Source of the DNA: Heligmosomoides polygyrus polygyrus
Lineage: Eukaryota > Nematoda > Chromadorea > Rhabditida > Heligmosomidae
DNA length: 64,000 bases
Reading direction: 5' to 3'
Assembly: GCA_947396885.1 (NCBI GenBank)
Contig: OX377201.1
Location: forward strand, 61,096,623-61,160,622
Shown here: piece after piece, positions 11,403 through 23,478 of the stretch
How positions within the stretch are numbered: position 1 is the stretch's first letter
How the letters are laid out: every line of letters begins with the position of its first letter
Program-made: the position numbers and the translations under genes
Notes under the pieces: model-generated
Seen by the model: the letters and a program-made list of their open reading frames with translations, nothing else
The model's database searches: none
Told to the model about the DNA's origin: nothing

Positions 11403-12118
11403 TGCACTTTTACCATAGTATCGGTTTCCATAGAGATTTCCATATCTGAATTTTTTGGAGTTCGCTGCGGTGAGATGTTTTCGCTACTTATTCCTTGTCG
11501 ACATTTCGCGATGCACCAGCAACGCCCTAAATATACAAAAACACGAGATATGTGAAGCTTTCACGCCAATGAATGCTTCTCATTGTCAAAGTAAGAAATC
11601 TTGAAGTGGGATCAACATGAAACAGCGGGAGGAAGTAGAAAACTGCAGCGTGTTAGAGTCAGTGGGGTGAGTGCTACCACAGTGTACTCATAATGTAGCA
11701 GGGGAACATGGTCTCCAACTTGACCTACCACCTCGACCAATATTGTCGCTCTGTCACACTTACAAATTCGCGCGGTCATAATAAGCTGCTGCTAACATCA
11801 CCTCGACAATGTCTGCTAATCCTCGAATGGTTATTCACCTACCGAAGTGTGGATCTCCACTGCTCTTCCTTCGAGAGACGAGATGAAGCTAGCGGAAGGA
11901 ATATCAAGTATCCTACAGGATTTCGAGCTGCGACAGCTGTAAATCGACGAAATATGGAAGTTGGAGGTAGTGGAAGAAGAGGACCACAAGGTTCAACCAG
12001 AAGAGAATTGTGCCGAAGTCACGACGCCACACACCAGTGAAGGCACAATCACTTTTTCGGGAAAAAGATCGTTTCGGAGGAAAAGGTTTGGCTGTAATAG
12101 AACTGTTATCTTATACAA

Positions 12119-12623
12119 CCACGGATCTCCCCCGATACAGAGCCTTTGTGCTCTCTTGTTAAGAGGGATCTCGGGCCGCTTGTCGCAGGGCCACGTGGCG
12201 CGTCCCCGGGTAATGGATAGAGGAACGAAAACGCGAACCAAATGCGACCGTGTACTGCCCAGAGACGCAGGTGAGATGCAGGGGATGGACTCCTTGCTCC
12301 TGTTGTGTCGGATCGACGCGTTCCTTGTGCGTGGAAGTGGCATGTTCGTGCACAGTGTACGTGGATGTGTCCGTGACTGTGCGGATTATAACTGTGTCGG
12401 CCTGGCCAAAAGCTTGCACTCGGTAGACTGGGAGTACATCGTACGGCGATTCCAGGCCGCCTCAAAAGTCTCGCCCCGTTCCTTCGGGCAGTTTGGCTGG
12501 CTGCCCGAAGTTCTTCGCCAGCACGGCAGAGCCTGACTAGCTACCCGTGTTGTATCGCAGTCAAACAGAGCAGCAATAAAGGGTCATTCCCCTGACCCCG
12601 AAAGAGCCCTCATTTCTGCAGCG
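12119..12623 (+). mobile_element. 5' untranslated region of RTE family B
   Basis: This block is nearly the same as 60876-61369, and both begin at a CACGGATCTCCC motif, which marks the element's 5' end. In both copies it leads into the same start context GCAGCGATGGGAAGG. The long minus-strand frames across it are shadows of GC-rich sequence. Confidence 0.75.
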
Positions 12624-15370
12624 ATGGGAAGGACGAGTACGGAGAGGCTGCTACAATTTCACGGCCTAACAAGGCTGCGCAAACTGAGAATGACTAGGAT
12701 GACGACCTGTACATATAACTCCTGCACGCTCGCGTCGGAATCATTCGTCAAGGACCTGATGATGCAAGCCAGGAAGATCAAGTACGACGTCATCGGACTG
12801 ACCGAGACGAAAAGACACCACCTCCTACACGCCGCCTACGACTCCGGAGAAGAACTGTTCCTCGGAATATGCGACAGCAGGGGAGTAGACGGCGTTGGTG
12901 TCCTCGTCAACACGCACTTAGCCATGAACATCGATTCGTACGAGTCTCTGACAAGTCGAATCGGACGTCTGCGACTGAACCGATGTGGCTTCGTGCCAGC
13001 GTTGACTGTGTTCGTCGCGTATCCCCAAACATCCGACTACGACGACGAAGAGATCGAAGCCTTCTACACGGAGCTAGAGAAGTTCTATAAGGAAGACCAC
13101 ACCTTCTACAAGGTGATCATCGGCGACTTCAACGCGAAGATCGTGCCACGAAGGTCGCCGGAAGAACTTCACATCGGAACCCACGGTTTGGAGTGGAACG
13201 AGCAAGGTGAAAGGCTGTCTGAGTTTATCATGTCGACCAGGACCATCCATGGAAACTCACAGTTCCAGGAAGTCTCCCTCCCTACGATGGACCTGGGAAT
13301 CCCCCGGTGGCCAGTTCCAAAACGAGATCGAACACATCATCTTCAATCGCAAGTACTGCCCGACCGACGTCTCTGTTTCCCGAAGTTCTACACGGGATCG
13401 GACCACCGCCTCCTTCGCGCGAGGTTTCCCTTTTCGCGTCAAGGAGAGAAGGCCGCGAGTTCAAGAACAGGAATCCCAGAACGACCATCAACTGGGACCT
13501 CTACACTTCTCTTGCCGGCCTTTGGGAAGATGCCGGACGGACAACGTCGATGAGGAAAACGACCGCTTCGTGCACCATCACCACGATAGTGCTAAGGGAG
13601 CCGAAAGCTTGAAGACTACAAAGAGACGCCTGTTTCCGGAAACTCTCGAGCTTATACGCCAGCGTGGAGCAGTATGAGCGTCAGGCAACTATCTACTGAC
13701 GTTCGAGCTTGCGAAGCTGGGCAGAGCAGCGATAAAGGAAGATCTTCGGGAGAGAACGGCGGAAGGGCTGGCTACTCCGATCTCTTCGTTAGCCACGTCC
13801 ACCTGCCCCATGCCATCTTCCGCAGGATGTATACGTCGTTCCCTCTGTCATCCCTTCTGACATCCGAGACGTCATCTCGTCGCCAAAGAACACAGCACCC
13901 GGTCCGGACACGATCATATCCGAACACCTGAAAAACCTGCCAACGCTCAACAACACCTTAGCGCGGCTCTTCACATGCTACCTGTCAGAGTGCAAGGCTC
14001 CATATCAGTGGAAGACGAGCAAGACCATCTTGTTGTACAGAAAGGGAGACGTGCACGACATTGGCAACTATCGCCCGATCTGCCTGCTGTCCGTAGTCTA
14101 CAAGCTATTCACTCGAGTCATCCTGAATAGGATTAGCAGAACGCTGGACGAAGGACAGCCATGCGAACAAGCAGGATTTCGGAGAGGATCAGCACGATCG
14201 ACCACATACACACCATTACGAATCTCATCGAAGTGTCGCGAGAGTACAAGCTGACGCTGTGCCTTACGTTCATCGACCTGAAGAAGGCATTAGACTCTGT
14301 CGGAGCTGTAGCGGTCGTGGAAGCCCTGCTCACTCAGGGCGTTCCTCTTCGAGAGCTGTACAGTGGATTCACGACCAAGAGCTCTCCTATCTACAACGAC
14401 GTCGTCATCGACGTGGAGAGAGGGGTTCGGCAAGGGGATACCACATCCCCGAAGCCCTTCAGCGCCACCCTCGAAAACGTCATGCGCGAACTAGAATGGG
14501 AAGACATGAGAGTGAAGGTCGACGGCCGGCAGCTGCACCATTTGCACTTCGCTGACGACATCGTGCTCACCGAGCATCAGTCAGGCGGAGCGAATGCTGG
14601 GCAACTTCGATCGTGTATGTGGTAACGTTGGACTGCATCTGAATCTTACGAAGACGATATTCATGAGGAACGGAGAAGTTTCTGATGCCCCATTCTCGCT
14701 CAAGGGAACGAACATCTCCGAATGCTCCAGCTATGTGTATCTGGGTCGCGAACTCAACATGGCCAACGACCTAGCACCAGAGCTGAGCAGGAGGAAACAA
14801 GCGGCTTGGAGAGCTTTCAAGAGCGTCGAAGAAGTCGTGAAGAAGACGAAGAACGTCCTACTCCGTGCCCACCTATTCGACTCCACTGTTGTTCGTGTCC
14901 TAACCTACGCCTCAGAGACCTGGGCTATACGAAAGCAGGATGAACACGCGATCAGCGTCGCGCAGCGTGGAATCGAGAGGACGATGCTCGGAGTGACACG
15001 ACTCACGCAAGTGAGGGAAGGCCTCCGGAGTTCCGAGCTTCGCCGATGTTCGAAGATCAGAGACGTTGTCGCATGGGCTAAGTCGTCGAAAATTAGGTGG
15101 GCCGGCCACGTAATGCGATTCGCAGACACCCGCTGAATGAGAATCGTCATGGATTCTGCGGGATGTCAAGAGAACATCAGGACGCCCACCAACGCGTTGG
15201 TCGGACTTCTTCGTGAAAGCCCTGAACGAGCAATATGACGCCCTTCGTGTCCCTCGAGCGAGGAGGATCCATTGGACCAACTCTGGCACACGACAGGGAC
15301 GAATGGAGACGCTGCTGGCGCCGCTTGAGCAAGTCGATGATCAGCGAGACGACAGGTGATACAGGTGATC
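12624..15370 (+). pseudogene. RTE family B: near-full-length endonuclease/reverse transcriptase, frameshifted
   Basis: The start codon at 12624 is shared with the copy at 61370. The APE-type endonuclease shows [10 protein letters not shown] (about 12790), IIGDFNAK (about 13120) and, after a frame change, GSDHRLLRARF (about 13395). The RT follows: NYRPICLLSVVYKLF (14068), motif A TFIDLKKALDS (14265), motif B GVRQGDTTSPK (14427), motif C HFADDIVL (14547), motif E YVYLGREL (14735) and a C-terminal WAGHVMRFADTR and GRPPTRW region to about 15200. The pieces occupy all three plus frames, so at least four frameshifts occur. The EN-RT connector near 13.7-13.85 kb seems shortened. The enzyme would nick target DNA and reverse transcribe the element RNA in the nucleus. 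Full RTE elements are about 3.3 kb, which fits. It is non-functional as it stands but recently active by its preservation. Confidence 0.9.
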
Positions 15371-15565
15371 TTACACAAGGTTGACAATCGGGGAAATGGG
15401 ACTGTATGACGATTCCAGGCTTGCGCTGCAGCGGAATACCACGGGCAGGAACTGTGAAACAATCTCACAGCAGAGAAGGAACTAACCACTGTTTTAGATT
15501 TCTCTGAAGAAAGAAAAAATGAAACAAATGAAAATGAAATATGATCATCATCATCATTATCATAT
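15371..15565 (+). mobile_element. 3' untranslated region and short-repeat tail of RTE family B
   Basis: After the last coding remnant the sequence runs to an AT-rich end, 15515-15565, containing ATGATCATCATCATCATTAT. A tail of short tandem repeats instead of pure poly-A is typical for RTE elements and marks the likely 3' end. Confidence 0.6.
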
Positions 15566-15724
15566 ATCTTGGTTGCTTCGAAAACCCGAGTGGAATGGCA
15601 TTCCCGGACGTCCTTGGCCCATGTGATGAGTCAAGATTTGAAGAAACTGTAGCGTTCATACTCTGCCCATACTGTGATCGATCTTAGTGATTTATGCACT
15701 TTGTGTGCATAGTTGGTGTTGAAG

Positions 15725-16960
15725 GTTTTTCATAAACAAGTGCTCCGACACGCCTAACGGCGTGTCTCGCGCTTGCGCGACTTTGTAGCATCACTGACAT
15801 ATGGAAAGTAGTTTTTGTAAAACATAAATTTCGCTAGCATCTGGGAACTTGGTGCGCACGTTATCGGCATCAGGCGCTTCACCACTTCGGTACCTTCATC
15901 ATAGACATTCTTTCCTGACCGGTCAGTAATGTCATTGGTTTGTGCTGCGCAGTACTTCTGTCCCTCAGGTTATTCCTCCGCATCTCGTTCTCATGCTCAA
16001 CAGCAAGCGTTTCAAGCTATCGTTGACATCTCTTCCGAAGCCAGGTTCCCCTCTCTCGATTCTCCTTACTGGATCTAATTGCCGGTCCGCCTTTAATGGT
16101 GTTCCCTCCCCCCTCTTTAGTCCGCCACCTTCCTGACCCACTTCTTTGTTTCTATTATTGACACCTACTGGTCTCTTCTTGCTGGTTTCATCGTCCTGGC
16201 ACCTCCTCCAGGTTATTTCTTTCCTTCCTGGTCGCTCTCCTGGTCCACCATGGAGGTCCTCTTACCGCCCTTCTCCACCACCCCCACCACCCTAGTGGTC
16301 CTCCCATGCTCACGGCACGGTCGGTGACACGTATTCAGAATCAGGATGCTTGATGCGCGACGTAGGGGCCCCGTTTTCTGGATCAAGAAGCTCAGAAGCG
16401 CCGCACAGTCGCCGCTGTGCCGAGCATGAAGAGGCTATGCATATGGCAGATTCCTTGTTCTCCGTATGAATTCCCTTACGGCTCCCTTCTTGTTGATTCC
16501 CCGTCCTGGTCCCGCCTCCAGGTCCCTTCTTCCAGGTAAATTCCCTCCCTCCTCCCCCTCGAGATACTCCTTCACGACGACGGGGAGCGAACGCCCATTA
16601 TGTGGCATCGGTGTCACATACTCTAAATCCGGTCTCTCTTAATGGTAATGGATCCCCTTGCTGATCCTCCTTACTGTCCCCCCCCCCCCCTTCCCTGATT
16701 GGCAACTCTCTAATGATCTCTACACATTGCCTGAACTCTTCTTTGTGCCACCTCTTGACCTACTTCCTTGTTCCCCGCATCGACCATCTCGATGCTCCTC
16801 CTGGTCGCAGCCTCCTGATCGCTGTCGATTCCCCACCCTCAAACTCCTCCTTCTACCCTTACCCCTTTAGTAGTCTTCTCATGCTAATGGCACGAAGTCG
16901 GCTTCTGAGTCTTGACGCTCAGAAACGCGCGTAGGTGCTGTTGTGTTAAGCAGTAAAGGG
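15725..16960. repeat. GC-rich dispersed repeat, copy 1
   Basis: Bases 15738-16110 closely resemble 46337-46720 in the same orientation and 45880-45330 in the opposite orientation. Shared landmarks are the GACACGCC/GGCGTGTC hairpin near 15750, GAAAGTAGTTTTT, TTCACCACTT and TCTGTCCCTCAGGTT. The 3' portion is pyrimidine-rich (CTTCC/TCCTGG repeats, C13 at 16678-16690). No transposase or RT is seen; the ORFs here are low-complexity by-products. Confidence 0.75.
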
Positions 16961-17354
16961 TAGCGTTTCCCCTGCTGCAGCAACATCCCACGTTCAATAG
17001 CAAATTTTGCCCGCGCTGTAGATGATGAGGCGTACCTCATTCAAGTTAGATCATCGAGCGCCCTCGCTGTTCCACAGTGCGGTGTATCTCACTTCGGTTA
17101 GATCACTTGACCGCTCTCGCTGTGGATGATACGGCGTACTTCACTTAGGTTAGATCACTCTACGGACGAACTCTTTTATATATAGGTGGTGATAGTTCAT
17201 ATATCAACGTATTTTGCATATTTGGGGCATTGCTGGCGCATCACTAGATGTCGACTAGGAATAAGAAGTAAAAACATCAGCAAACTCCAGAAAGGTTGAG
17301 ATATGGAAATCTCTATGAAAATCTGATACTGTCGTTAAAGTGCAGACTCGCGAC

Positions 17355-17428
17355 GTGACTGGGGAACCGAACCCTCCACGCCACGATCATGAAGCAGCCA
17401 CTCTACCAGTGCGTCACCCAGGCCACGA
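17355..17428 (-). ncRNA. tRNA-like segment in right arm
   Basis: On the minus strand a box A-like GGTGACGCACTGG (17418-17406) is followed 33 bases later by a canonical box B GGTTCGGTTCC (17373-17363). It is the better-preserved partner of 11340-11402. A full cloverleaf does not form convincingly, so it is called tRNA-derived. Confidence 0.45.
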
Positions 17429-17900
17429 CATAGGTTCCTTGCGCCGCCGTGGTAAATTCGACGTTGTGGATCCCTAACCATGACACTCTCCTGCTCGTTT
17501 GCCTCAAGGATTCGGCAAAAATAAAATATATTCTGTTACTTTATGGAGGACGGAGATTCTTCTTACAGTAATCGTTCTTGCAGTTCCGGCGTACCGTTCA
17601 GACAGTTCCCTTGTAAGTTAAGGCCCAATGTAACAGTTGACCATCAGAACAAGGTACGGAAACTTCGGCTAAGGAGACAATGGTATTCGAGATCCATTCA
17701 CTCAATCCTGACATATACCCAGCACCACTGCGTGGATCCTTCAAAATGTCGTGGTAGTAGGATGCTCGAAGCGCGGTCGACACCCGCTCTAAACTGTGTG
17801 ATTACGTCACGAGTTTGGATGACCGAGCGCGCCCCAATCGAACGCCAGTTTACGGTGTCAAAGTCGAGTCGGATTTTTATAATACTGTAATAGTGTCGCA

Positions 17901-20262
17901 GTCCCGACCAGGGGTGTGCGTAATTACGATGTACGATTTACGACATTTTAGGTCGTAAATCGTAAATTTTCGTAAATGTGATCTTCGGTCCACGGATGAG
18001 AAATGTTCACATATGTAATTCGGATTATGACGATGTAACCACTTTTAAAGACTTTTCTCATAGCTCGTTGCTATTTGCTATTTTCTCATGTTCTGCTGTG
18101 GCGCTGTGACAGAACAACGCTGCATTGTGGATAGGTCGCTATAGTTAATTCCTGGCAATGGAACGGGGCTAGCTTTTTCTGACCAGTTCGGTTTTTCTGT
18201 GCATGAAACTACCCTTCTACTCTAGCACAACGCCTCACATTCGAATGGCCTGAAAACAATTCGTTTCGGTCCACAGAAAAACATGAAAATTCTCGCTGCA
18301 ATGGAATGGAGGTGATCATTTGTTGAACGATATTCTATGCTGCAACCACCGCCTAGTCAACTTGTAACTTTTTCACCACTTGTTCACCACATAGACGACT
18401 CTTCCTAATGCATACGAGTAGAACTCATGCAAAGCCATCAAGGAATATTGGACTTGATTGTAGGCAGTGGAATAACAGCTAAATTGTTGGAAAGAGTAAA
18501 ACAATCACGTTTCAATCTGATTATCACTACACGTTATGGCGCAGAGTGTATTCACATTTGAGGTGTGCCTTAAGCAAAAGTCTGACATTTTCATGATAAA
18601 AGTGAAAAAAGTTTGGCGCTTTTGGTCTCGTTTTCAGTGGTTTGATTGGGGCTGTTGTGTTCGCCTTACGCGATCCGTTCAGAATGCTAAAGAATGGGCA
18701 AAGGATACGATAGCGTTTGTTACAAAGGTAGTGGAGAGCAGGACTGGCGAATGCAAGCAGTCATTAATTGGTAATGCAATATTTTGTAGTTTTGTGACAA
18801 GGTTTCTCCTTCAGCCGGCCTGACAACTTGGGTCTGACGCTGGAACCGCTGCCGTTTTTGCAATTTTTGTAGGGCATGGCGTGCCGGAGCCGGGATTCGA
18901 GCCTGTGATCGTTTGTGCATGGAACTACACTACTAACCACTGGGCTAACTCGGCTACAGCGGACCTTGCGACTGCGCGGGACTAAACGCTAAGGAGGAGA
19001 AGAAGCAATATTTTGTAGATTGCGAAATTTAACAAGTGCAAGCAAACCTGCGAGCGAAGTAAACGCCGAAAGTAATTGCCTGGTATAGTCGAACGACGAT
19101 TTTTCATTCCAGAAGTTGTGGTTGCCTTCAAAAATGATAAAGGACAAAGCATGACGTTAACCAGTCCCTGTTTGAGATGCGCCATCCAATCTTTCTACCT
19201 CTGTGGGATGTCGTAGAGGTCATTTGAGTGTGGATTTGCCCTATAGAATGAATTGCGGTTGCCGCCGATGTAGAGGTCAGTGCTTTATCCTTCCCAGACA
19301 AATCAGCTACCAACTCACAACCCAGCAGGTATGGAAGACTTGACTGCCCTGGTAGGATTCTAATCAAGAACTATTCTGGAGCACGCGATAGCCATCCTGC
19401 TCCGACTTCTTCACCACGTGTTTCCCCTATATGTTTAAAATGCACCTTGTACGAATAAGTTAACCCGCTTTCAATTTAAGCTGCATCTTGCTTCTCTACA
19501 TTGCTTCTAAAGAATGCCACACAAATATCCTCTTTTATAATTTTAAGTTAAAAATTCGACTATGATGAGTGTCCAAAAATGTGATCATACTCTTTCAATC
19601 GTCACTCAATTCCTTCCCGTCTGCTACAAAAATGCTGTTGTACAATTCAAAATGTGAGAAGGCTTGGAACTTTAGGTGTGTCATACCATAGAAATGTGCC
19701 ATGCGCTCCCTCAGTAGGAGATGCTTGGACTATTTGTGCAAATACTGTTTTCGTCGAGTTGGCCAGTGATCAATTTTTCCGTTCGTTCGTTGGTTTTGGA
19801 TGGAATGGTTTTTGTTGATTTATTCGGAGTTGTTGCGGTTGTTTCCACAAAGTCATAGTTTTATATGCAAGCCAGTGGCTAGTAGAATGATAAACATTTT
19901 TGATCGTCCAAGCAGTGTAAGCTTTTTATTCGGGCACCCTGTATAGCCGTCTTTTAAGATAGCGTTTTTGAACAAGCGGTTTATTTTGGTTCTCCAAAAA
20001 CTTGTCCAGCTTGATTTGAAAGGTGCTAGTTGATTTTAATGGCTTCCATCTTAATTAGAAAAGTGTCCAGTTCGAGCTGAAAACGTCTCAGCAAAACATA
20101 GCTTTTATTAGCTTTAACACAACAGAAAAAAAAAACAAGGAAATTAGATGTATTATAAGTCAGGCACTTCTTACGATTTACGGTTTACGATTTACGACGA
20201 TTTCTCCGTAATTACGATTTACGAAATTTCGGATTTCATTTAAGCACACCCCTGGTCCCGAC
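17901..20262. mobile_element. Non-autonomous hAT-like element (2,346 bp) with 8-bp target duplication
   Basis: The element spans 17909-20254. Its ends are inverted copies of CAGGGGTGTGC, and GTCCCGAC is duplicated immediately outside both ends (17901-17908 and 20255-20262). An 8-bp duplication with CAGGGGTG-type termini is diagnostic for the hAT superfamily. Just inside each end lie clusters of CGTAAAT/ATTTACG heptamers, which resemble subterminal transposase-binding repeats. No hAT transposase (BED finger or dimerisation domain) is readable inside; only short unassigned frames are present, for example 18536-18823. Mobilisation would need an autonomous relative elsewhere. Confidence 0.88.
18885..18957 (-). 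ncRNA. tRNA-like segment inside the hAT-like element
   Basis: The minus strand shows box A TTAGCCCAGTGG (18948-18937) and box B GGCTCGAATCC (18903-18893), spaced as in tRNAs. A 5-bp stem with a 6-base loop occupies the anticodon position and the T-stem has mismatches. This is probably a tRNA-derived SINE or pseudogene that a Pol III transcript could still start from. Confidence 0.45.
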
Positions 20263-21075
20263 AACCACGAAAAGCGCATTTACCTTCAACATGACACTTG
20301 CTCCAGTTCTCCAGCGCGTCAACGAACGGAGTGAACTTCTGCAGTGGCAGCTTTAGGAACCATTTCTCTGGATTGGACAGCAGCTCTTTCTCTTCATTGT
20401 CGAGCTCCACGCGAAACTCTTCTATAACCATGTATACTCTACACGGTAGGTAACACCCTGAAAAGCACGTCAACACTGTAGACATAATGCTGTGAAACCA
20501 GAGTATTTCGAGAGACCTAAGAGCAAGTGTAACCGAAATAAGTGAGACATAACGAATACCAGAGATATATGGGCGCGTCCATCAAGAAAACAGAGTAATC
20601 TGACTTAATTTTTCCGCTGTTCTTGATAGAGACAACCTTCCAGCTCACAGCAGCTCCTAACGACTCGTCACGAGGAGCAACGATATCAACCTAAGAGGCC
20701 AGAAACAGAGTTCTGCCACACGGTGACGAACTTCGCGGCTTTTGAGGCGGCAAGGTGCCGTAAGGAGATTACTGTACGCAATACTTCGTACTTTTTCACG
20801 GGAGGTACGGAGAACTGCACAAAGTTTTACGGTCGTTCTTCCATAACCCCTACGGGCAACGGTCAACCAAAGCAGCGGAATGGCGAGAGCGCAGAGAAAA
20901 AGACGCCCAAGATGCGCTCTGACTGAACGAGCTGACTCAGCGCTCGGGAGAGAGCACGCTCGTCGCCGGTGTCTCCAGGGTCCTCCGACCGTAGCGGAGA
21001 CTCGCAGTGGAAGGAGACTGAGTTTCAGAGAGAGGGAGATCTTGTTCCAAAGAGTAGGACCTCCTGTAGGTCAGA
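20263..21075. other. No gene recognised
   Basis: The stretch lies between the hAT-like element and the MULE-like terminus at 21086. Open frames exist on both strands (for example 20240-20485 minus, 20880-21335 plus) but none shows a known domain, and the plus frame runs across a transposon end, which argues against a gene. Confidence 0.5.
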
Positions 21076-21349
21076 ACCAAGTTGACTCGTCGTTAAACGT
21101 ACTCCGGAACAAAGTACGGACGAGTTCCGGGCGCGGCGGGAATTTCAAACCGCACTCTCTTTCTCAGCGGCGGTCAGAGACGCAGAGAGACGGGATTCTG
21201 TCGGTTCAATCGCAACGTAGCGGACATTACTCAGCGCCCTCTAGCGCTGCCGACTTACCAGGATACTATCTCAACGGTAGGTCGGAACGGCGCAAGTGTT
21301 GTATATGGACAGAACCGCCTCTCCCTGGGAAGTAACAAACTGCAGGTAT

Positions 21350-22253
21350 CTCGACCCCAACTCGCCGTTAAACGCACACAAGCAAAAAACTGCGGACGAG
21401 TTTTCGGACGAGTTGTTCGGGCGCGAAAGGTAAAAATTCAAACAGGCCAACACGGCGTTGGCGATGGGGCGCGAAACCCTTCAATGCAAGCATTACACGA
21501 GCGAACCTCTTGTCGCTCAAGGGGGAGGGGCTCGGAGCAGGCAAGGGAAGGGACTTCAGGGTGTGGTGCAGCCAAGCTGCTCGTGTGGAAACTGCTCACA
21601 TCGCCCAGGGGGGGGGGGGGCTCGGAGCTGGCTTCTGCGCTCTTCGAGTATCACTTCATGGGGCATCAACCGCTCAACAAACTCCCAATCGATCTTCACC
21701 TCCTCAAAGCTGGTGGTTGTTGTACCTGAAAGAACGAGATGGGCGACAGATATGCGAAGACAGATAAAACTGACTTGGACGCAAATCGTTTCAATATTCT
21801 TAAGAGTGCACAGACCGCTATAATCAACTTTGAGGAACGATAATCGCTAGAAAAACTAATTTAAGCATGCTGTTTGTCCCTTCAGACAAGGAGATTGTAT
21901 AATGCTACCTCTCGTAGGTTAGGTTAGGGTGTTGTGTTCCTATAATCACTTATGTTCAATCTCCGTAATTATCAACCTGACAACACTATCGAACCGGATC
22001 ACTAACCACTCAGTAGCTATGTATTCTCTGGCTTACGGATAACGCCAACTTTGAACGCTAGGAACTGAACAATCTAGCGATATCTTCAATTGACTTTGTC
22101 CTGTCCTCGGTTGGTCCCCAAACGAATGACGTGTTAGAGCGCGTTAGAGGGCTCTAACACGTCATTCGTTTGGGGACCAACCAAGCTCTGGTACTAGGAC
22201 AACTTCCCCTCAGTTTTTTGCTTGTGTACGTTTAACGAGGAGTCTCGACCCCA
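21350..22253. mobile_element. MULE-type element (884 bp) with 10-bp target duplication, nested in the foldback
   Basis: The element spans 21360-22243. Its ends are inverted over about 33 bases with three differences, starting ACTCGCCGTTAAACG on the left, and CTCGACCCCA is duplicated on both sides (21350-21359 and 22244-22253). The uninterrupted partner arm of the foldback (near 23380-23390, inverted) shows the empty site with a single CTCGACCCCA. The termini belong to the same family as those at 21086 and 35303. No transposase is encoded; a poly-G run and a perfect hairpin lie inside. Confidence 0.85.
22109..22182. repeat. Perfect 32-bp inverted repeat with 10-base loop
   Basis: Bases 22109-22140 are the exact reverse complement of 22151-22182. 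The loop is GCGTTAGAGG. It sits inside the 884-bp MULE-type element and may be a template-switch product. Confidence 0.95.
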
Positions 22254-22555
22254 ATACAACTCTGCGCAGAGTTAGGGGCGACGGAAGTCGCCTGTTGGCG
22301 CCCTGTTAATCCACGTGCTCCGCAGCCGACTGGCGCGCCGGGATGAGGGCTGGTATGCCTCAGCATAGTGCACAGGTGGCGTATTAAGGAGAGGTGGGGC
22401 TTATGAGAGAGGGGTCGGGGGTTTGGATCCCGTAGACTGCGTTTGTTTTGCACTTTTGCAAAATCCATGTTTACCATATAGATAGTCCACCTAGGGGTAT
22501 TATAGTGTGTTATAGAGCATGTTTAAATATAACATACCACCCATACAGTTAACAA

Positions 22556-22945
22556 TGGTGGTCCAGACAGGGTCACCGATTTCGCTGAAACTTCGGTTAG
22601 GGAGGGGGGGGGGTTATTTGAGGTGCTGATCACGAATCTGATATCCATTCTTCACGATTCGGCTGGATAATATAAATACAGGAAGGCACAGGATTACATT
22701 CCTAAAGTTTCTGCCGGTGACGGCAGGTAGAGATAGAATCGTGAAAAACGGATGTCAGATTCGTGATCAGCACCCCAAATATCCCCCCCCCCCTAGACCA
22801 AGTTTCAGCGAAATCGGTGACCCTGCTTGGACCACCCTTGTTAACAGATGGGTGGCCTCCGACCGAATCGTAAAAAACGGATGTCAGATTCGTGATCAGC
22901 ACCCCAAATACCCCCCCCCCCAGACGGAGTTTCAGCAAAAAACTT
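22556..22945. repeat. Inverted and tandem ~105-bp repeat with poly-C spacers
   Basis: A unit containing ATGTCAGATTCGTGATCAGC, a poly-C run and GTTTCAGCGAAATCGGTGACC occurs at about 22730-22830 and 22862-22940 in plus orientation and at 22660-22556 in minus orientation. Diverged relatives with GTGATCA.CACC and GAAATCGGTG landmarks recur near 26110, 26625-26690, 31845-31905 and 31975-32030. Confidence 0.8.
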
Positions 22946-23478
22946 TTTGACCGAAGTCTTGTTGGTGGGTTCGGAACTTTAAACTAGTGCCACAAAAAAT
23001 CTATCGTTACATAACTACAGCTTCACACAAATAGGCTTAAAATATGTGACACACAGAAGTGAACACTTTAGCTAATCTGTAGTTTGAAGCACATGTTATA
23101 TGTAAACATGCTCTATAACACACTATAATACTCCTAGGTGGACTATCTATATGATAAACATGGATTTTGCAAAAGTGCAAAAAAGCGCAGTCTGCCGGAT
23201 CCAAACCCCTGAACCCTCGCGCACGAGCCCGAGCTCTTCCCTACTACGCCTACTGTGCACTGCGTCGATCCTCGATACCAACCCTCATCCCGCGCGCGCC
23301 TCAGCTGTGGAGCACGTGAATCAACGGGGCGCCAACAGGCGAATTCCGTCGCCCCTAACTTTGCGCAGAGTTGTATTGGGGTCGAGATGCCTGCAGCTTG
23401 TTACTCCCCAGGAAGAGGCGGTTCTGCCCATATACAACACTTGCGCCGTTCCGACCTACCGTTGAGATAGTATCCTGG

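Larger units (their letters stand above)
11151..17614. mobile_element. 6.5-kb structure with two ~420-bp inverted arms surrounding RTE family B
   Basis: Bases 11151-11570 match the reverse complement of 17614-17195 at perhaps 75-85 percent identity by eye, starting with ACAAGGGAACTGTCT at both ends. Each arm carries a tRNA-like segment. Between the arms lie the RTE element (12119-15565) and a GC-rich repeat copy (15730-16970). No clear target duplication is visible at the outer ends, so this could be one large TIR element invaded by a retrotransposon or two independent inverted copies of one repeat. Confidence 0.6.

Noticed and set aside
12106..12465. Minus-strand 119-codon frame, also seen at 60853-61197
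   Set aside because: Both lie across the conserved 5' untranslated region of RTE family B; recurrence reflects the repeat, not a protein.
10115..17903. Outer inverted pair (about 55 bases at 10115-10170 and 17843-17903) as ends of a 7.8-kb element
   Set aside because: Similarity is confined to about 55 bases, no target duplication is visible, and the inner pair at 11151/17614 explains the region better.
21908..21928. GGTTAGGTTAGGG resembling telomere repeats
   Set aside because: Nematode telomeres are TTAGGC; only two units of TTAGG type are present.
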